A stretch of 64,000 nucleotides of DNA, taken from the NCBI GenBank assembly GCA_009787835.1, contig WQSN01000006.1, positions 1 through 64,000 of the forward strand, given 5' to 3'. Each line of letters begins with the position of its first letter. Within the stretch, counting starts at the first letter, position 1. Of this stretch, positions 36,116 to 44,235 are shown piece after piece. Position numbers and translations under genes: made by a program. Source of the stretch: Treponema sp. (GTDB taxonomy: Bacteria; Spirochaetota; Spirochaetia; Treponematales; Breznakiellaceae). The notes beneath the pieces are model-generated. The model was not told the DNA's origin, searched no databases, and saw only the letters and a program-made list of their open reading frames with translations.

Positions 36116-36757
36116 ATGAGAACACTATCAGAACAAAGATATTCCAAACTGGGACCAATTGTCGTTAGGGCGCTGTCAGCGCATGGTTTCGGCGCTCATT
36201 ATTTTGATGAATGCGGCGATGCGGTAGAAAAGGTTTTTTCTTTAATTCCCAAAGATCACCATGTTTCATGGGGCGGCTCGCTGACGCTGGTTGACCTGGG
36301 CATTCAGGAACGGCTGGAAAAAGATGGTTATTACCTTCTGGACAGGGACAAAGGAGCCACCTCCCAGGAGCGGCATGAAATAATGCGCCGCGCTCTTTTA
36401 TGCGACACTTTTCTTACAGGGACAAACGCCGTAAGCGGAGAAGGTCAGCTTGTTAATATCGACGGAAACGGCAATCGTGTAGCCGCGATAATATTCGGTC
36501 CCAAACAGGTAATTGTTGTCGCAGGCATGAATAAAGTCGTTCAGACTCATAAAGACGCAATTAACCGCGCGAAAACAATCGCGGCTCCGCTTAACATTCA
36601 ACGTTTCCCCAACCTGGAAACTCCATGCAGTGAAACCGGAACCTGTACAAACTGTCTTAGCCCCGATTCAATCTGCTCACACATTGTCACAACAAGATTC
36701 TGCAAACCAGCGGGACGGATAAAGGTTATTTTGATTGGCAAAGATTTAGGTTTATAG
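36116..36757 (+). CDS. LUD-domain (LutC/DUF162-type) protein
   Basis: A 213-residue cytoplasmic protein of the lactate-utilisation/LUD family. SWGGSLTLVDLGI, LLCDTFLTGTNAVSGEGQLVNIDGNGNR and FGPKQVIVVAGMNKVV are typical family segments. The C-terminus carries a Cys-rich stretch (CSETGTCTNCLSPDSIC) that could bind a metal or cluster. Family members take part in L-lactate oxidation or related electron transfer, but the single-gene form is poorly characterised. The nearest gene downstream is convergent hicA. Confidence 0.85.
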   Translation: MRTLSEQRYSKLGPIVVRALSAHGFGAHYFDECGDAVEKVFSLIPKDHHVSWGGSLTLVDLGIQERLEKDGYYLLDRDKGATSQERHEIMRRALLCDTFLTGTNAVSGEGQLVNIDGNGNRVAAIIFGPKQVIVVAGMNKVVQTHKDAINRAKTIAAPLNIQRFPNLETPCSETGTCTNCLSPDSICSHIVTTRFCKPAGRIKVILIGKDLGL

Positions 36758-36782
36758 CGGCATTTATATTTAAGGTTTGTGA

Positions 36783-36962
36783 CTAATTCCTGGATAAATT
36801 TTTAATAATATTTCTGGCAAGATTTTCTTCAATGTCGGAGTGCCGGGGAACCTGTTCAATTTCTCCTGTTCCAGGAATTACATAAATATCATGTTTGCCG
36901 CCGTGACGGACAAAAACAGCTCCGTGTTTTCGTAATTCTTTAAGCAGGAGATTCCGTTTCAT
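36783..36962 (-). CDS. hicA: HicA-type mRNA interferase toxin (59 residues)
   Basis: A 59-residue protein with the HicA double-stranded-RNA-binding-like fold: KRNLLLKELRKHGAVFVRHG followed by GKHDIYVIP, with the catalytic His in RHGGKHD, and a C-terminal IEQVPRHSDI segment. HicA toxins cleave mRNA and are blocked by HicB. The ATG overlaps the hicB stop (ATGA), so the order is antitoxin first and translation is coupled. The stop is at 36783-36785. The protein is short but complete. Confidence 0.85.
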   Translation of the reverse strand: MKRNLLLKELRKHGAVFVRHGGKHDIYVIPGTGEIEQVPRHSDIEENLARNIIKNLSRN

Positions 36963-37162
36963 GCCGGGATTCGCAGTACACCTGATTTCTTGATTGGTTT
37001 TTTCCCGTTTCTCGCTTCTTCCTGAAAATTTATATACAAGTCCATCAGCATTTCCTCTAATTCAGGAATGTTTTTTCCCTGTGTCCAATGATCCGGATAA
37101 TCATTAAGATAACCTACTAACCAGTTATCCTCTCCTTCCCAATAGGTATACGGCATTTCCAT
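36959..37162 (-). CDS. hicB: HicB-family antitoxin
   Basis: A 67-residue protein that binds and inhibits HicA. YTYWEGEDNWLVGYLNDYPDHWTQG and the helix LEEMLMDLY form the partial RNase H-like fold of HicB. This is the short form: no C-terminal DNA-binding domain (ribbon-helix-helix or HTH) is present. An AGAGGA ribosome-binding site precedes the ATG. Autoregulation by the protein alone is therefore unlikely unless HicA contributes. Confidence 0.82.
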   Translation of the reverse strand: MEMPYTYWEGEDNWLVGYLNDYPDHWTQGKNIPELEEMLMDLYINFQEEARNGKKPIKKSGVLRIPA

Positions 37163-37223
37163 ATAATTCCTCTTATCTCATTCTATCAGGAATAAGCAAT
37201 GCAGTAAAGTTTTAATATTTTAG

Positions 37224-37250
37224 CCCGGTTCTGTGTGTAACAGAACCGGG
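37224..37250. terminator. strong hairpin downstream of hsp20
   Basis: A perfect 10-bp stem CCCGGTTCTG (37224-37233) / CAGAACCGGG (37241-37250) with a 7-nt loop. Neither side has a proper T-run (on the minus strand it is followed by CTAAAATATT), so it may be a weak terminator or an mRNA-end stabiliser. Confidence 0.5.
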
Positions 37251-37260
37251 TAATTACTGT

Positions 37261-37722
37261 TTAAGCCGCGTTAATTTGAATTGTTCGTTTCTGCGCTTCC
37301 GCCCGTTTTTTAATTTGCATGTTAAGAATGCCATTTTTAAAGGCGGCGCTTACCGCTTGCGGGTCCGCGTTTTCCGGCAGCTTAAAGGAGCGGCTGAAGG
37401 AGCTGATCCTCCGTTCCTTTAGTATGTAGGTTCCGTGATTCCCGGCATTAGATTTTTCTTCACCTGTGTCTTCCTGTTTGGAAGTGATTGTCAGGTTTGA
37501 GCCGTCTACATGGACATCAATGCTTTTTTCATCGAAACCGGGTAAATCCATGTCAAGAATGTACGCGTCTTCTGTTTCCCTTATGTCCATAGCGGGCGCG
37601 TAGCCAAAAAGCTGAGTTGCGGGAGCCAGTACTGAGTCTCCAAAGAATGACTCAAAGTAGCGGTCAAAATCGCTGAGAGCGTTTTGAATGGAGTTGGGGT
37701 GATACATGGTCAAAGTTTTCAT
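37261..37722 (-). CDS. small heat-shock protein (Hsp20/alpha-crystallin)
   Basis: A 153-residue chaperone that holds unfolding proteins. The alpha-crystallin domain is complete: MDIRETEDAYILDMDLPGF, DVHVDGSNLTITSKQ, the RRISSFSRSFKLPENAD segment and the strand AAFKNGILNMQIKK containing the conserved GxLxxxI-like motif. The start is taken at 37722 because AGAGGAAAAG precedes it; an in-frame start further up adds 29 residues without support. The leader up to 37869 contains small hairpins (GGAAC-GAA-GTTCC) that might respond to temperature, but no CIRCE or ROSE element can be recognised. Confidence 0.93.
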   Translation of the reverse strand: MKTLTMYHPNSIQNALSDFDRYFESFFGDSVLAPATQLFGYAPAMDIRETEDAYILDMDLPGFDEKSIDVHVDGSNLTITSKQEDTGEEKSNAGNHGTYILKERRISSFSRSFKLPENADPQAVSAAFKNGILNMQIKKRAEAQKRTIQINAA

Positions 37723-38203
37723 AACTTTTCCTCTTTGTCCGGCGGGATACTGGAACTGTTCTGGAACTTCGTTCCTGAAACTTCGTTCTCTGCGGAATTT
37801 ATAGCTCAACGAACCATCCCCCTTTTCGGCGGGTTATTCCGCTTGTCCTCGTCGACACTTATATATTAGCAAAAACCATGCCAATTATTGATGAATTTCC
37901 GCTTATTAATTAAAATGTATGTTTATTTTATTATTTTTAAGGCTTGTTAGAGGTTAAATGTACTAAATTCGCATGGTACTTTTGTCTCTGACACCTTCCA
38001 AATAAATCTTGAGTATTCATTTTCAATAATTATTTGGAATATTTGCAGATTATTTGGTTTTTTTTAATGAGTATCAGGTTAGGTTTATTAGGTTTTAGGT
38101 TATTTTGATACAACGGGAAAAAATTTGATATTTTTTGTGTCAATTTGATACAGATTTTATCTGGTGACTGGATTATTAGTTAGTTTTGATACACTTATGC
38201 TAT
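37723..38203. other. AT-rich intergenic region with repeats, no gene
   Basis: Nothing in this 480-bp stretch reads as a gene. It holds an inverted pair TTCCAAATAA (37996-38005) / TTATTTGGAA (38030-38039); a second ATTATTTGG (38049-38057) followed by eight T; a run of AGGTT units (38076-38100); and four TTTTGATACA-like units at about 38103, 38123, 38142 and 38184. It looks like decayed accessory DNA. Confidence 0.5.
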
Positions 38204-38377
38204 TTAACCATTTGCGGACGTGGTTTTTACGGAATGCACTATTTTGTCACCGTGAGCGCCGGTTATTTCTTCTTTGCGGGGATTTATTGCCAGGTCCATT
38301 GCTTCAAGAGGTATAGCTCCCAGCAATGCTTCTTCCGCATTGGGCAGAACAATAGCTTCACAAATTGCGCTGCTGCG
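38204..38377 (-). pseudogene. 3' remnant of a clan AA (retropepsin-like) aspartic protease gene
   Basis: The minus-strand frame reads from about 38377 to TAA at 38204-38206 and contains EAIVLPNAEEALLGAIPLEA followed by MDLAINP and ITGAHGD. This is the conserved C-terminal part of small bacterial clan AA aspartic proteases. The N-terminal half with the catalytic D-T/S-G is absent, and the frame upstream has no ATG. Such genes are common in mobile or toxin-rich regions. The match is from memory of the family and should be treated as a good but unverified call. Confidence 0.6.
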
Positions 38378-38458
38378 GTTCGTATTACACCCATTTTTTC
38401 CCCTATAATGATAAAATAATATTAGACTTATTTTAAGTCAAGAAAATAGAGAATCCCA

Positions 38459-39295
38459 ATGAATAATAAAAAAAAGATTTCCATTATAAACCCCTTTAAC
38501 GCTCCTGTGTATCATGAAAAAATTGTTTCCAGCACCATGGATGTTTCCAGGCGGCTCGCGGCTTCAGGTGAAACGCATGGAACAGTTATCGCCGCGGATT
38601 TTCAGGATGCGGGGCGGGGACGCGTTCCTGGAAGAACATGGGAGATGGATAGTGATACCAGCCTTCCTTTTACCATCCTGCTGCGTTATCCGCGTATCGA
38701 AGAAATTCCGCAACTGCTTACATTGCGCGCGGGATTGGCTGTATCTCTGGCGATTGAAGATTTCGCTCCTTCATTAAAGAACATAGTTTTAATAAAGTGG
38801 CCGAATGATATTATTATTAATGCCAGAAAAGCAGCGGGAATTCTTTGTGAAGCTGACGGCGGTAATGTGCATCTCGGTATTGGGGTAAATATCACGCAAA
38901 AAGAGTTTCCTTCTCATCTGGCGGAAAAAGCGGTTAGTCTCGCTATTGCCGCAGGAATTGAAATTACTGATAATGAACGTTTTTCATTGCTGGAAAAAAT
39001 CCTTATGCGGCTTTACGATGAACTTGAACCTGTAGCGCCAATAATACGCGGAGATTCTTCTCTTGATAAAACGGATGACAATAAGACGTTGATATCCCGT
39101 ATTGAACAACGGCTGTTTAAAAAAGACGAACAGGTTGTATTTATTAGCGGTGCGGCGGATAACGGTAAAGAAATTAAAGGCCGGCTTGCAGGTATCGGGG
39201 AGGGCGGAGAACTTTTAATTGAGCCAGCCGGCGAAGCGGGAGTGTGTTCTTTTATTACCGGTGAATTGAGGTTGTTCCAAAACCCGGCTGGTTGA
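38459..39295 (+). CDS. birA: biotin--[acetyl-CoA-carboxylase] ligase
   Basis: A 278-residue enzyme that activates biotin with ATP and transfers it to the carboxylase carrier. The biotinyl-AMP loop GRGRVPGRTWEM, KWPNDIIINARKAAGILCE and the HLGIGVNI segment are present. There is no N-terminal helix-turn-helix, so this is a group I ligase that does not repress biotin genes. A variable insertion (about residues 205-230) precedes the C-terminal SH3-like domain. The last 9 codons also form the left arm and loop of a terminator. Confidence 0.92.
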   Translation: MNNKKKISIINPFNAPVYHEKIVSSTMDVSRRLAASGETHGTVIAADFQDAGRGRVPGRTWEMDSDTSLPFTILLRYPRIEEIPQLLTLRAGLAVSLAIEDFAPSLKNIVLIKWPNDIIINARKAAGILCEADGGNVHLGIGVNITQKEFPSHLAEKAVSLAIAAGIEITDNERFSLLEKILMRLYDELEPVAPIIRGDSSLDKTDDNKTLISRIEQRLFKKDEQVVFISGAADNGKEIKGRLAGIGEGGELLIEPAGEAGVCSFITGELRLFQNPAG

Positions 39296-39312
39296 GGAAC
39301 AACCTCAGTTTT
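39267..39312 (+). terminator. terminator overlapping the end of birA
   Basis: TGAGGTTGTTCC (39267-39278) pairs perfectly with GGAACAACCTCA (39296-39307) around a 17-nt loop that contains the birA stop. It is followed by GTTTT and, after a short break, eight T at 39323-39330. The next promoter starts at 39310, so one short DNA stretch ends one gene and starts the next. Confidence 0.6.
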
Positions 39313-39337
39313 ACAATAATTTTTTTTAGTGTATAAT
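39310..39337 (+). promoter_or_regulatory. promoter of the propeller-HEAT gene, leaderless geometry
   Basis: TTTACA (39310-39315), 16-bp spacer, TATAAT (39332-39337), 7 nt, ATG at 39345. No Shine-Dalgarno. Confidence 0.6.
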
Positions 39338-39344
39338 TTATCCA

Positions 39345-41051
39345 ATGTTTCAAATTTTAAAAAAGTGCATCCTTCTGCTCCTGATTGCCGTTCCTGTTTT
39401 CGCTCAAAGCAATGCTGAAGAAAATGAGCCTTTCTGGCGTCAGGCTTTGGGCGGCTTTGTCCTGTCTTTGCCGGATGTTCAGGTGCAATCGGCGGTTGTC
39501 GCGCTGGACGGCGGAAATATCAGAGCGTATTCTACAGCCGGAACGCCGATGTGGAATTATTACGCACGAGGGCGCATCAGCCCTTTTGTTACGCGATCCC
39601 GGGAAGGCACTTCGTATTTTTCAAGAACAAACGGCACATTGATAGCTGTTAACCGCGCGGGAAGGGAATTGTGGCAGTATAATCTTGGCAGTCCCCTGTG
39701 CGCGAAAGTAATTCCCGGCTGGGACTCAAGAATTTTCGCGCCAACGGATAAAAAAATATTTTGTTTAACAGCTTCCGGCAATCTGCTGTGGACCAGAAAT
39801 TTTGAATCATCTTTTTCTGTTGCCCCTAAACTGGATAAAACCGGAGGGATATTATTCGCTCTTGAAAATAATGACATTTATCATATTGATCCGTTCGGCA
39901 AGGTATCCAGAAGGGTTTTGCAAAAACCCCCCATAGCGCTTTTGTCTGTTGAGTCTCCGCATGAAACAGGCTCAGGCAGCGCTAGCCCTGAATACCGGAT
40001 TATTACCGTGTATACAGACGGAACCATGGAATTAATTCAATATGAAAACATATCTGTATCCGCCCATGGCGGAACGTTATCAGCGCCAATACCCAGGCTG
40101 CCTTCAACTCCAGTAGCGGCAATCAGCAGGGGAAACAAGATTGCGGCTGTTTCAGATGACGGAACAATTACTTTTATATCACTGGAAGAAAACAGGATAA
40201 TCTGGAGCGGCGACAGCCACATTAAGGAAGTAATTAATAAAGGCAGAAAACCGGAACTTGAAGCGGAAATGCTTTTTGATGAGAGGGGAGTATATGTGTT
40301 AAGCAAAGACGGAGCCAGCGGCTTTACGCATGACGGCAGAAGGCTTTGGTTTTCTTTTTTATATAACGCCGCGGCCATACCTGCTTTTGGAAATGACGGA
40401 GTGCTTTATTCAGGAGGGCTTGACTGGATACTGTATGCTTATAAAATTGAAGACCGTATTCTGCCGGATAATTTCAGCATTTACGGCCCTGTTCCCGAAG
40501 GCGCTTACGGAACAGGCCATTTTAACCGCAGTTATATTCCCGGCATTCCTTATTTTGAATTTGAAATAAAACCCAGGCTTGATCAAATTGAATCAGGCAT
40601 AAAAGCCGGCATGGTAGGTGAAAATGAACTTGCCTGGATATCATTTTTAATGTCTGTGGCTGACAGCAAATCGCCTATTCAGCACCGTGTCAGCGCTGTG
40701 CGGCTGCTGGGACAAATCGGCTCGCAGGAAACCATTCCATGGTTTGTATACCTGTTCCGTAAGGAAGCGGATCCGGCGGTAAAAGCCACAATTGCCGCGG
40801 CTATCGGCTCAATCGGCGTTGATCCTGACGGTGTCGCGATTGATCTATTTTTTAATAGTATTGGTCCTGTCCAAGGTATGCACGATTCCCAGGTACTTAC
40901 CGCGATAGCCGCCGCTACAGGCGCACTTTGCCGTTTTTCCGGTCCTCCGTTAAGCCTGACCGGCATACGAATACTTTTAATGCTTTCAACTGATATCCGG
41001 CCGATTATGGTCAGCCGTCAGGCCAAAAGAGAGTTAGCGTCTCTCAGGTGA
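39345..41051 (+). CDS. secreted PQQ-like beta-propeller protein with C-terminal HEAT-like repeats
   Basis: A 568-residue protein with a signal peptide (FQILKKCILLLLIAVPVFA, cleaved about residue 20). The first 380 residues carry PQQ-type blades (GGNIRAYSTAGTPMW, GTLIAVNRAGRELWQYNLG, KKIFCLTASGNLLWTRN, GVLYSGGLDWILYAYKIE). The remaining 190 residues contain helical HEAT-like repeats (AVRLLGQIGSQETIPWFVYL; AIGSIGVDPDGVAIDLF). It is likely periplasmic and a scaffold rather than an enzyme. The fusion is unusual. Its stop lies inside the end of the convergent vapC-type gene (8-bp overlap). Confidence 0.78.
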   Translation: MFQILKKCILLLLIAVPVFAQSNAEENEPFWRQALGGFVLSLPDVQVQSAVVALDGGNIRAYSTAGTPMWNYYARGRISPFVTRSREGTSYFSRTNGTLIAVNRAGRELWQYNLGSPLCAKVIPGWDSRIFAPTDKKIFCLTASGNLLWTRNFESSFSVAPKLDKTGGILFALENNDIYHIDPFGKVSRRVLQKPPIALLSVESPHETGSGSASPEYRIITVYTDGTMELIQYENISVSAHGGTLSAPIPRLPSTPVAAISRGNKIAAVSDDGTITFISLEENRIIWSGDSHIKEVINKGRKPELEAEMLFDERGVYVLSKDGASGFTHDGRRLWFSFLYNAAAIPAFGNDGVLYSGGLDWILYAYKIEDRILPDNFSIYGPVPEGAYGTGHFNRSYIPGIPYFEFEIKPRLDQIESGIKAGMVGENELAWISFLMSVADSKSPIQHRVSAVRLLGQIGSQETIPWFVYLFRKEADPAVKATIAAAIGSIGVDPDGVAIDLFFNSIGPVQGMHDSQVLTAIAAATGALCRFSGPPLSLTGIRILLMLSTDIRPIMVSRQAKRELASLR

Positions 41052-41463
41052 AATTATACATATTGAGAATGTGCTCTTTTCCCGGAAGCCTGTAAACATC
41101 AAAATCTTTATCAAGACTGATAATTTTTTTTATGCCGGTTTTTTCCGCAGTTATAACTAACGTTGCGTCGGCGAAATCCATTGGAACATCAGCGTATTTT
41201 TGCGTTAATTCCATAAGACGGGGCATATCATGCTGATTAATATCGCTGATTATTACTCCTTTATACATTACCCACTCATAAAAATTCAGTTGAGCGTTAA
41301 CATTAAAATCCAGCATGTGGGAGACTTCAGTAAAAACCGCAAGGGTGCTTATGTAGCGGTATTCATGTTTACTGAAGAAGTCCAGTATGCCCTTGTGATG
41401 ATTATCATCACTGTCAAATAAAGCAATAAAAGGGCCTGCGTCAATAAGAATTCTGTCTGTCAC
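41044..41463 (-). CDS. vapC: PIN-domain ribonuclease toxin (VapC type)
   Basis: A 139-residue PIN-domain protein beginning with GTG at 41463. Acidic active-site residues are placed as in VapC: LIDAGPFIALFD at the N-terminus, the FTEVSHML glutamate and the DFADATLVITAE cluster, then ISLDKDFD near the C-terminus. VapC toxins cut tRNA or other RNA when the antitoxin is lost. The start lies inside the antitoxin gene (23-bp overlap), giving coupled translation. The PIN class beyond VapC-like cannot be told. Confidence 0.85.
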   Translation of the reverse strand: MTDRILIDAGPFIALFDSDDNHHKGILDFFSKHEYRYISTLAVFTEVSHMLDFNVNAQLNFYEWVMYKGVIISDINQHDMPRLMELTQKYADVPMDFADATLVITAEKTGIKKIISLDKDFDVYRLPGKEHILNMYNFT

Positions 41464-41758
41464 GAAGCTTCTCTTTTAAGCGTTGTTTGTATGTCTCAGA
41501 CAGATCGCCTTTACCTGAGCCATATTTACCAAAATAAGGCAGACCCATGGAATAGGAATCTATTTCATTTTCTTCACGGTCACAGTACATTTCCAGAGAT
41601 TCTTTTATAATTTCGGACTTTGTTTTGTTTTTAATTTTGGACAGCGCGATTAATCTGTTCCTGGTTTCCGCCGGGAGCCTTACAGTGGTAATTTTTTCGT
41701 TCAATGCAAAATTATTACCTGCGAAATTATTACTTGAATAAATATTGCTTGTTCTCAT
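41441..41758 (-). CDS. ribbon-helix-helix antitoxin (VapB/CopG type)
   Basis: A 105-residue protein. Residues about 20-55 form a ribbon-helix-helix: ITTVRLPAETRNRLIALSKIKNKTKSEII. The C-terminal 45 residues, including GLPYFGKYGSGKGDLSETYK, look like the toxin-binding tail. It is the first gene of the toxin-antitoxin pair. The strong promoter at 41766-41794 has a TACACT -10 that is 7 nt from the ATG, so the mRNA should be leaderless. Confidence 0.8.
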   Translation of the reverse strand: MRTSNIYSSNNFAGNNFALNEKITTVRLPAETRNRLIALSKIKNKTKSEIIKESLEMYCDREENEIDSYSMGLPYFGKYGSGKGDLSETYKQRLKEKLRDRQNSY

Positions 41759-41765
41759 ATTACAG

Positions 41766-41794
41766 AGTGTAATACATGTTTAAAAAAATGTCAA
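41766..41794 (-). promoter_or_regulatory. promoter of the toxin-antitoxin operon, leaderless geometry
   Basis: On the minus strand: TTGACA (41794-41789), 17-bp spacer, TACACT (41771-41766), 7 nt, ATG at 41758. The -35 is a perfect consensus. Confidence 0.65.
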
Positions 41795-41869
41795 GAAGAA
41801 TTTTTTATTTATAGCACATTTTTCGCAAAACGTTAAAATTACCCGGTATTTTGCGCATTTTCATTGCTA

Positions 41870-41898
41870 TTCACTATTCCAATAAAGTGTACTATAAT
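41870..41898 (+). promoter_or_regulatory. promoter of the P83/100 gene
   Basis: TTCACT (41870-41875), 17-bp spacer, TATAAT (41893-41898), followed by an AGGAG ribosome-binding site (41908-41912) and ATG at 41922. This is the normal leadered type, in contrast to the leaderless genes nearby. Confidence 0.55.
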
Positions 41899-41921
41899 TT
41901 AGTAATCAGGAGCATAGCCAA

Positions 41922-43580
41922 ATGAAGATATCAGGATTTGCTTTATCAGGATACAGTTTAATATTAGCAGTAATGGTTCTTGCGGGAACTGCCGCTGCCG
42001 GTTATGCGCAGGTTAATCAGGATGAATTACAGCAGGATCTTCCGCCGGTTGTTTTTATTAATTATGAAGGCCCTCATGTGCGAATCGATACAAGGGAACA
42101 AATACGGCAGATTGGAGTTGTTTTAGGCAATCAGATACCCGAAATTAATTTGGGTGCTTCATCAGTTTCCGGCGGATTTACAGATCAAGAGAGGGCGCAG
42201 TATTCATCCATAATTCAAGCGGGAGCGAGAAACCGCTACTTTGTAATTCATTGTCTAACTGGTAACAGAGACGGAAAAATAGACGCTGATATTTTTGGTC
42301 TTGGAGTTGATGTAGGTGTTGATCATATACGGAACCTGCGTACCATAATTCAGGGGTACCTGCAGGCCGCCTATAACTACAGTGAAAGGGATGCTTCCCT
42401 GCTGGCGCAGTATATCACCATTTATAATGCCGTATATCGCGGTAATTGGGATTATTTTTCCAATCGTTACGCTCAAATGGTTTTGGATAATCTTATCAGC
42501 GACAGAACCGGTCTTTCCATCCGATACGATGAATGGCCGGGAAGAACATTAATGCTCATTCCCATCGGGTATGGCGGCTTAAGTTCAGTTGATACTTCCG
42601 TTATTACAGACAGCCTGGTTATTGAAGAACTCAGAAGAGAGGAAGATCGCGGTATACCTCTGCGGATGGAAATTGTAGAGCTTAAAGAACGTGAAGCGGA
42701 AGAGGCGGAGCAAGCTGCCCAGGCTGAGCGTGAAGCGATTAGGCAGGAAGAAAGGGAAATCGCTGAAGAAAGAATGGAAGCCGCTCAGGAAAGACAGGAA
42801 ATTCAACAGGAAAGACAGCAGGTGCAACAGGAGCAGCAAGCGGGAACAATCACGCCGGAACAGGCCAGGGAGACAGAGCAGGAGCTTGACAGAAGAGAAC
42901 AGGCAGTAGAGCAAAGAGAACAGGAAATTGAAAGACGTGAAGAAGTTGTAGAACAGCGCCGCGAAGAAGCGCAGAGGCTTGAAGAGTTCGCACAGGAAAA
43001 AGCGGAAGAAGCCCAGCAGGATCGTGAAGAAATTGCCCGCGATCAGCAGGAAGGAATTATAAATCAAAATATCGCGAGAACCGAATCAGTTCCTGAAAGC
43101 GGAATTATCGGCGTAACAATTGAAAGGCAAAGCCCGACAATTCTCGGCAGGCTCATTCTCAGTACTGCTTCGGGGAGAGAACTCAGACGCTCTGCCTCGG
43201 CTTCTATCCATGTCAGAACAATCACTTTTACCGGAGGAAGAATCATCGCAATCGCGGGTGAAAATACAGGCAGCAGCACGGTACGCCTTGTCGAAATAGA
43301 CCAGAATAATCTTGAGATATTAAGACAGGGTAATGATGATATTATGACAGGCAGCCTGATTTGGGTAAACACAGGCGATCTTTACGCTATTACGGTTAAC
43401 TCTGGCGACAATAGCTGCTATCTTGGCCGCTTTGACGCAAACCTAACTTTGCAGGCAAAATCCAGCGTCAGGGTGCATCCAAACGCGTCTGTATTAGTTC
43501 AGCAGGGTTATCTTATGACCCAGCGCGATAATGGCTCAGTTTTATTACTTAATCCCGCTAATTTAACGGAAAGCCGATAA
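41922..43580 (+). CDS. P83/100-family spirochaete protein
   Basis: A 552-residue exported protein with a signal peptide (LILAVMVLAGTAAAGYA, cleavage about residue 28). The N-terminal third carries the family region around FINYEGPHVRIDTREQIRQIG and a conserved core RYDEWPGRTLMLIPIGYGG. The middle (about residues 235-385) is a long charged coiled coil of Glu/Gln/Arg repeats (EEAEQAAQAEREAIRQEERE-like). The C-terminal 150 residues are beta-rich. The Borrelia homologue is an abundant immunodominant antigen; the function is unknown. A family found only in spirochaetes makes it a useful taxonomic marker. Confidence 0.85.
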   Translation: MKISGFALSGYSLILAVMVLAGTAAAGYAQVNQDELQQDLPPVVFINYEGPHVRIDTREQIRQIGVVLGNQIPEINLGASSVSGGFTDQERAQYSSIIQAGARNRYFVIHCLTGNRDGKIDADIFGLGVDVGVDHIRNLRTIIQGYLQAAYNYSERDASLLAQYITIYNAVYRGNWDYFSNRYAQMVLDNLISDRTGLSIRYDEWPGRTLMLIPIGYGGLSSVDTSVITDSLVIEELRREEDRGIPLRMEIVELKEREAEEAEQAAQAEREAIRQEEREIAEERMEAAQERQEIQQERQQVQQEQQAGTITPEQARETEQELDRREQAVEQREQEIERREEVVEQRREEAQRLEEFAQEKAEEAQQDREEIARDQQEGIINQNIARTESVPESGIIGVTIERQSPTILGRLILSTASGRELRRSASASIHVRTITFTGGRIIAIAGENTGSSTVRLVEIDQNNLEILRQGNDDIMTGSLIWVNTGDLYAITVNSGDNSCYLGRFDANLTLQAKSSVRVHPNASVLVQQGYLMTQRDNGSVLLLNPANLTESR

Positions 43581-43623
43581 GCTGTCACGACATTAAATGT
43601 TTTTTTGCAGTTCAGATAAATCT

Positions 43624-44217
43624 CTATTTCCCGTAGATATGATCAAAACCGTGTAATAGTTCTTCGGCTTTTTCCCGGCAGCTTCCGCAGACTGTGCCGA
43701 TTTTGGTCGCCTGCTGTAATTGATCCCAGGAGCGGGCGCCGTTTTTAAACGCGTTTTCAATGTCCCTGTCTGTGATGCCCAGGCAATGACAGATAACATT
43801 TGTTTCTTCCTTTAATAAACCCTGCCTGCCGGTTTTTGCAAGATAATCGTCAATTGCGGCGCGCAGGGCTTTGTCACCTAACACAGAACAGTGAATTTTA
43901 AAACTTGGTAATCCTCCCAGCTTGGCGACAAGATCTTCCGGTTTTATTTTATAGGCGTCTTCAATCTTCATTCCCTTTATTGTTTCGGAAAGCATGCTGG
44001 TAGAAGCGATTGCGCTTGCGCAGCCGTATGTTTTCCAGCGGACATCGGTTATAACATCATCTTTTATTCTTAACAGCATCATCATTTCATCGCCGCACTT
44101 TATGTTTCCGGTCTGGCCTTTGGCGTCAGGTGCGAATTCTTTTTCATCTTCCAGAAGCGCGTTCCTCGGATTTGTAAAGTGTTCTTTAACCGTATCTGAA
44201 TATAGCCAATCGGACAT
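43624..44217 (-). CDS. nifU: NifU-like Fe-S scaffold protein (IscU domain plus BFD-like domain)
   Basis: A 197-residue scaffold on which cysteine desulfurase sulfur is built into clusters. The N-terminal IscU domain has its three cysteines in GNIKCGD, YGCASAIAST and IHCSVLGD. The C-terminal 60 residues resemble a bacterioferritin-associated-ferredoxin domain (VICHCLGITDRD, GTVCGSCREKA) that binds a 2Fe-2S cluster. The third NifU domain (Nfu) is absent. It lies 18 bp downstream of nifS in the same operon. Confidence 0.9.
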   Translation of the reverse strand: MSDWLYSDTVKEHFTNPRNALLEDEKEFAPDAKGQTGNIKCGDEMMMLLRIKDDVITDVRWKTYGCASAIASTSMLSETIKGMKIEDAYKIKPEDLVAKLGGLPSFKIHCSVLGDKALRAAIDDYLAKTGRQGLLKEETNVICHCLGITDRDIENAFKNGARSWDQLQQATKIGTVCGSCREKAEELLHGFDHIYGK

Positions 44218-44235
44218 AATTTCCCTTATTATTTA

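Noticed and set aside
37723..37869. CIRCE or ROSE heat-shock element upstream of hsp20.
   Set aside because: The needed inverted repeat is not there; only short hairpins were found.
38186..38419. A plus-strand frame of 77 residues.
   Set aside because: The minus strand of the same bases reads as a protease remnant with family motifs, and the plus-strand frame has no ribosome-binding site.
42585..43067. A 160-residue antisense frame over the P83/100 coiled coil.
   Set aside because: The Leu/Phe-rich product is the complement of Glu/Arg codons; there is no independent gene signal.
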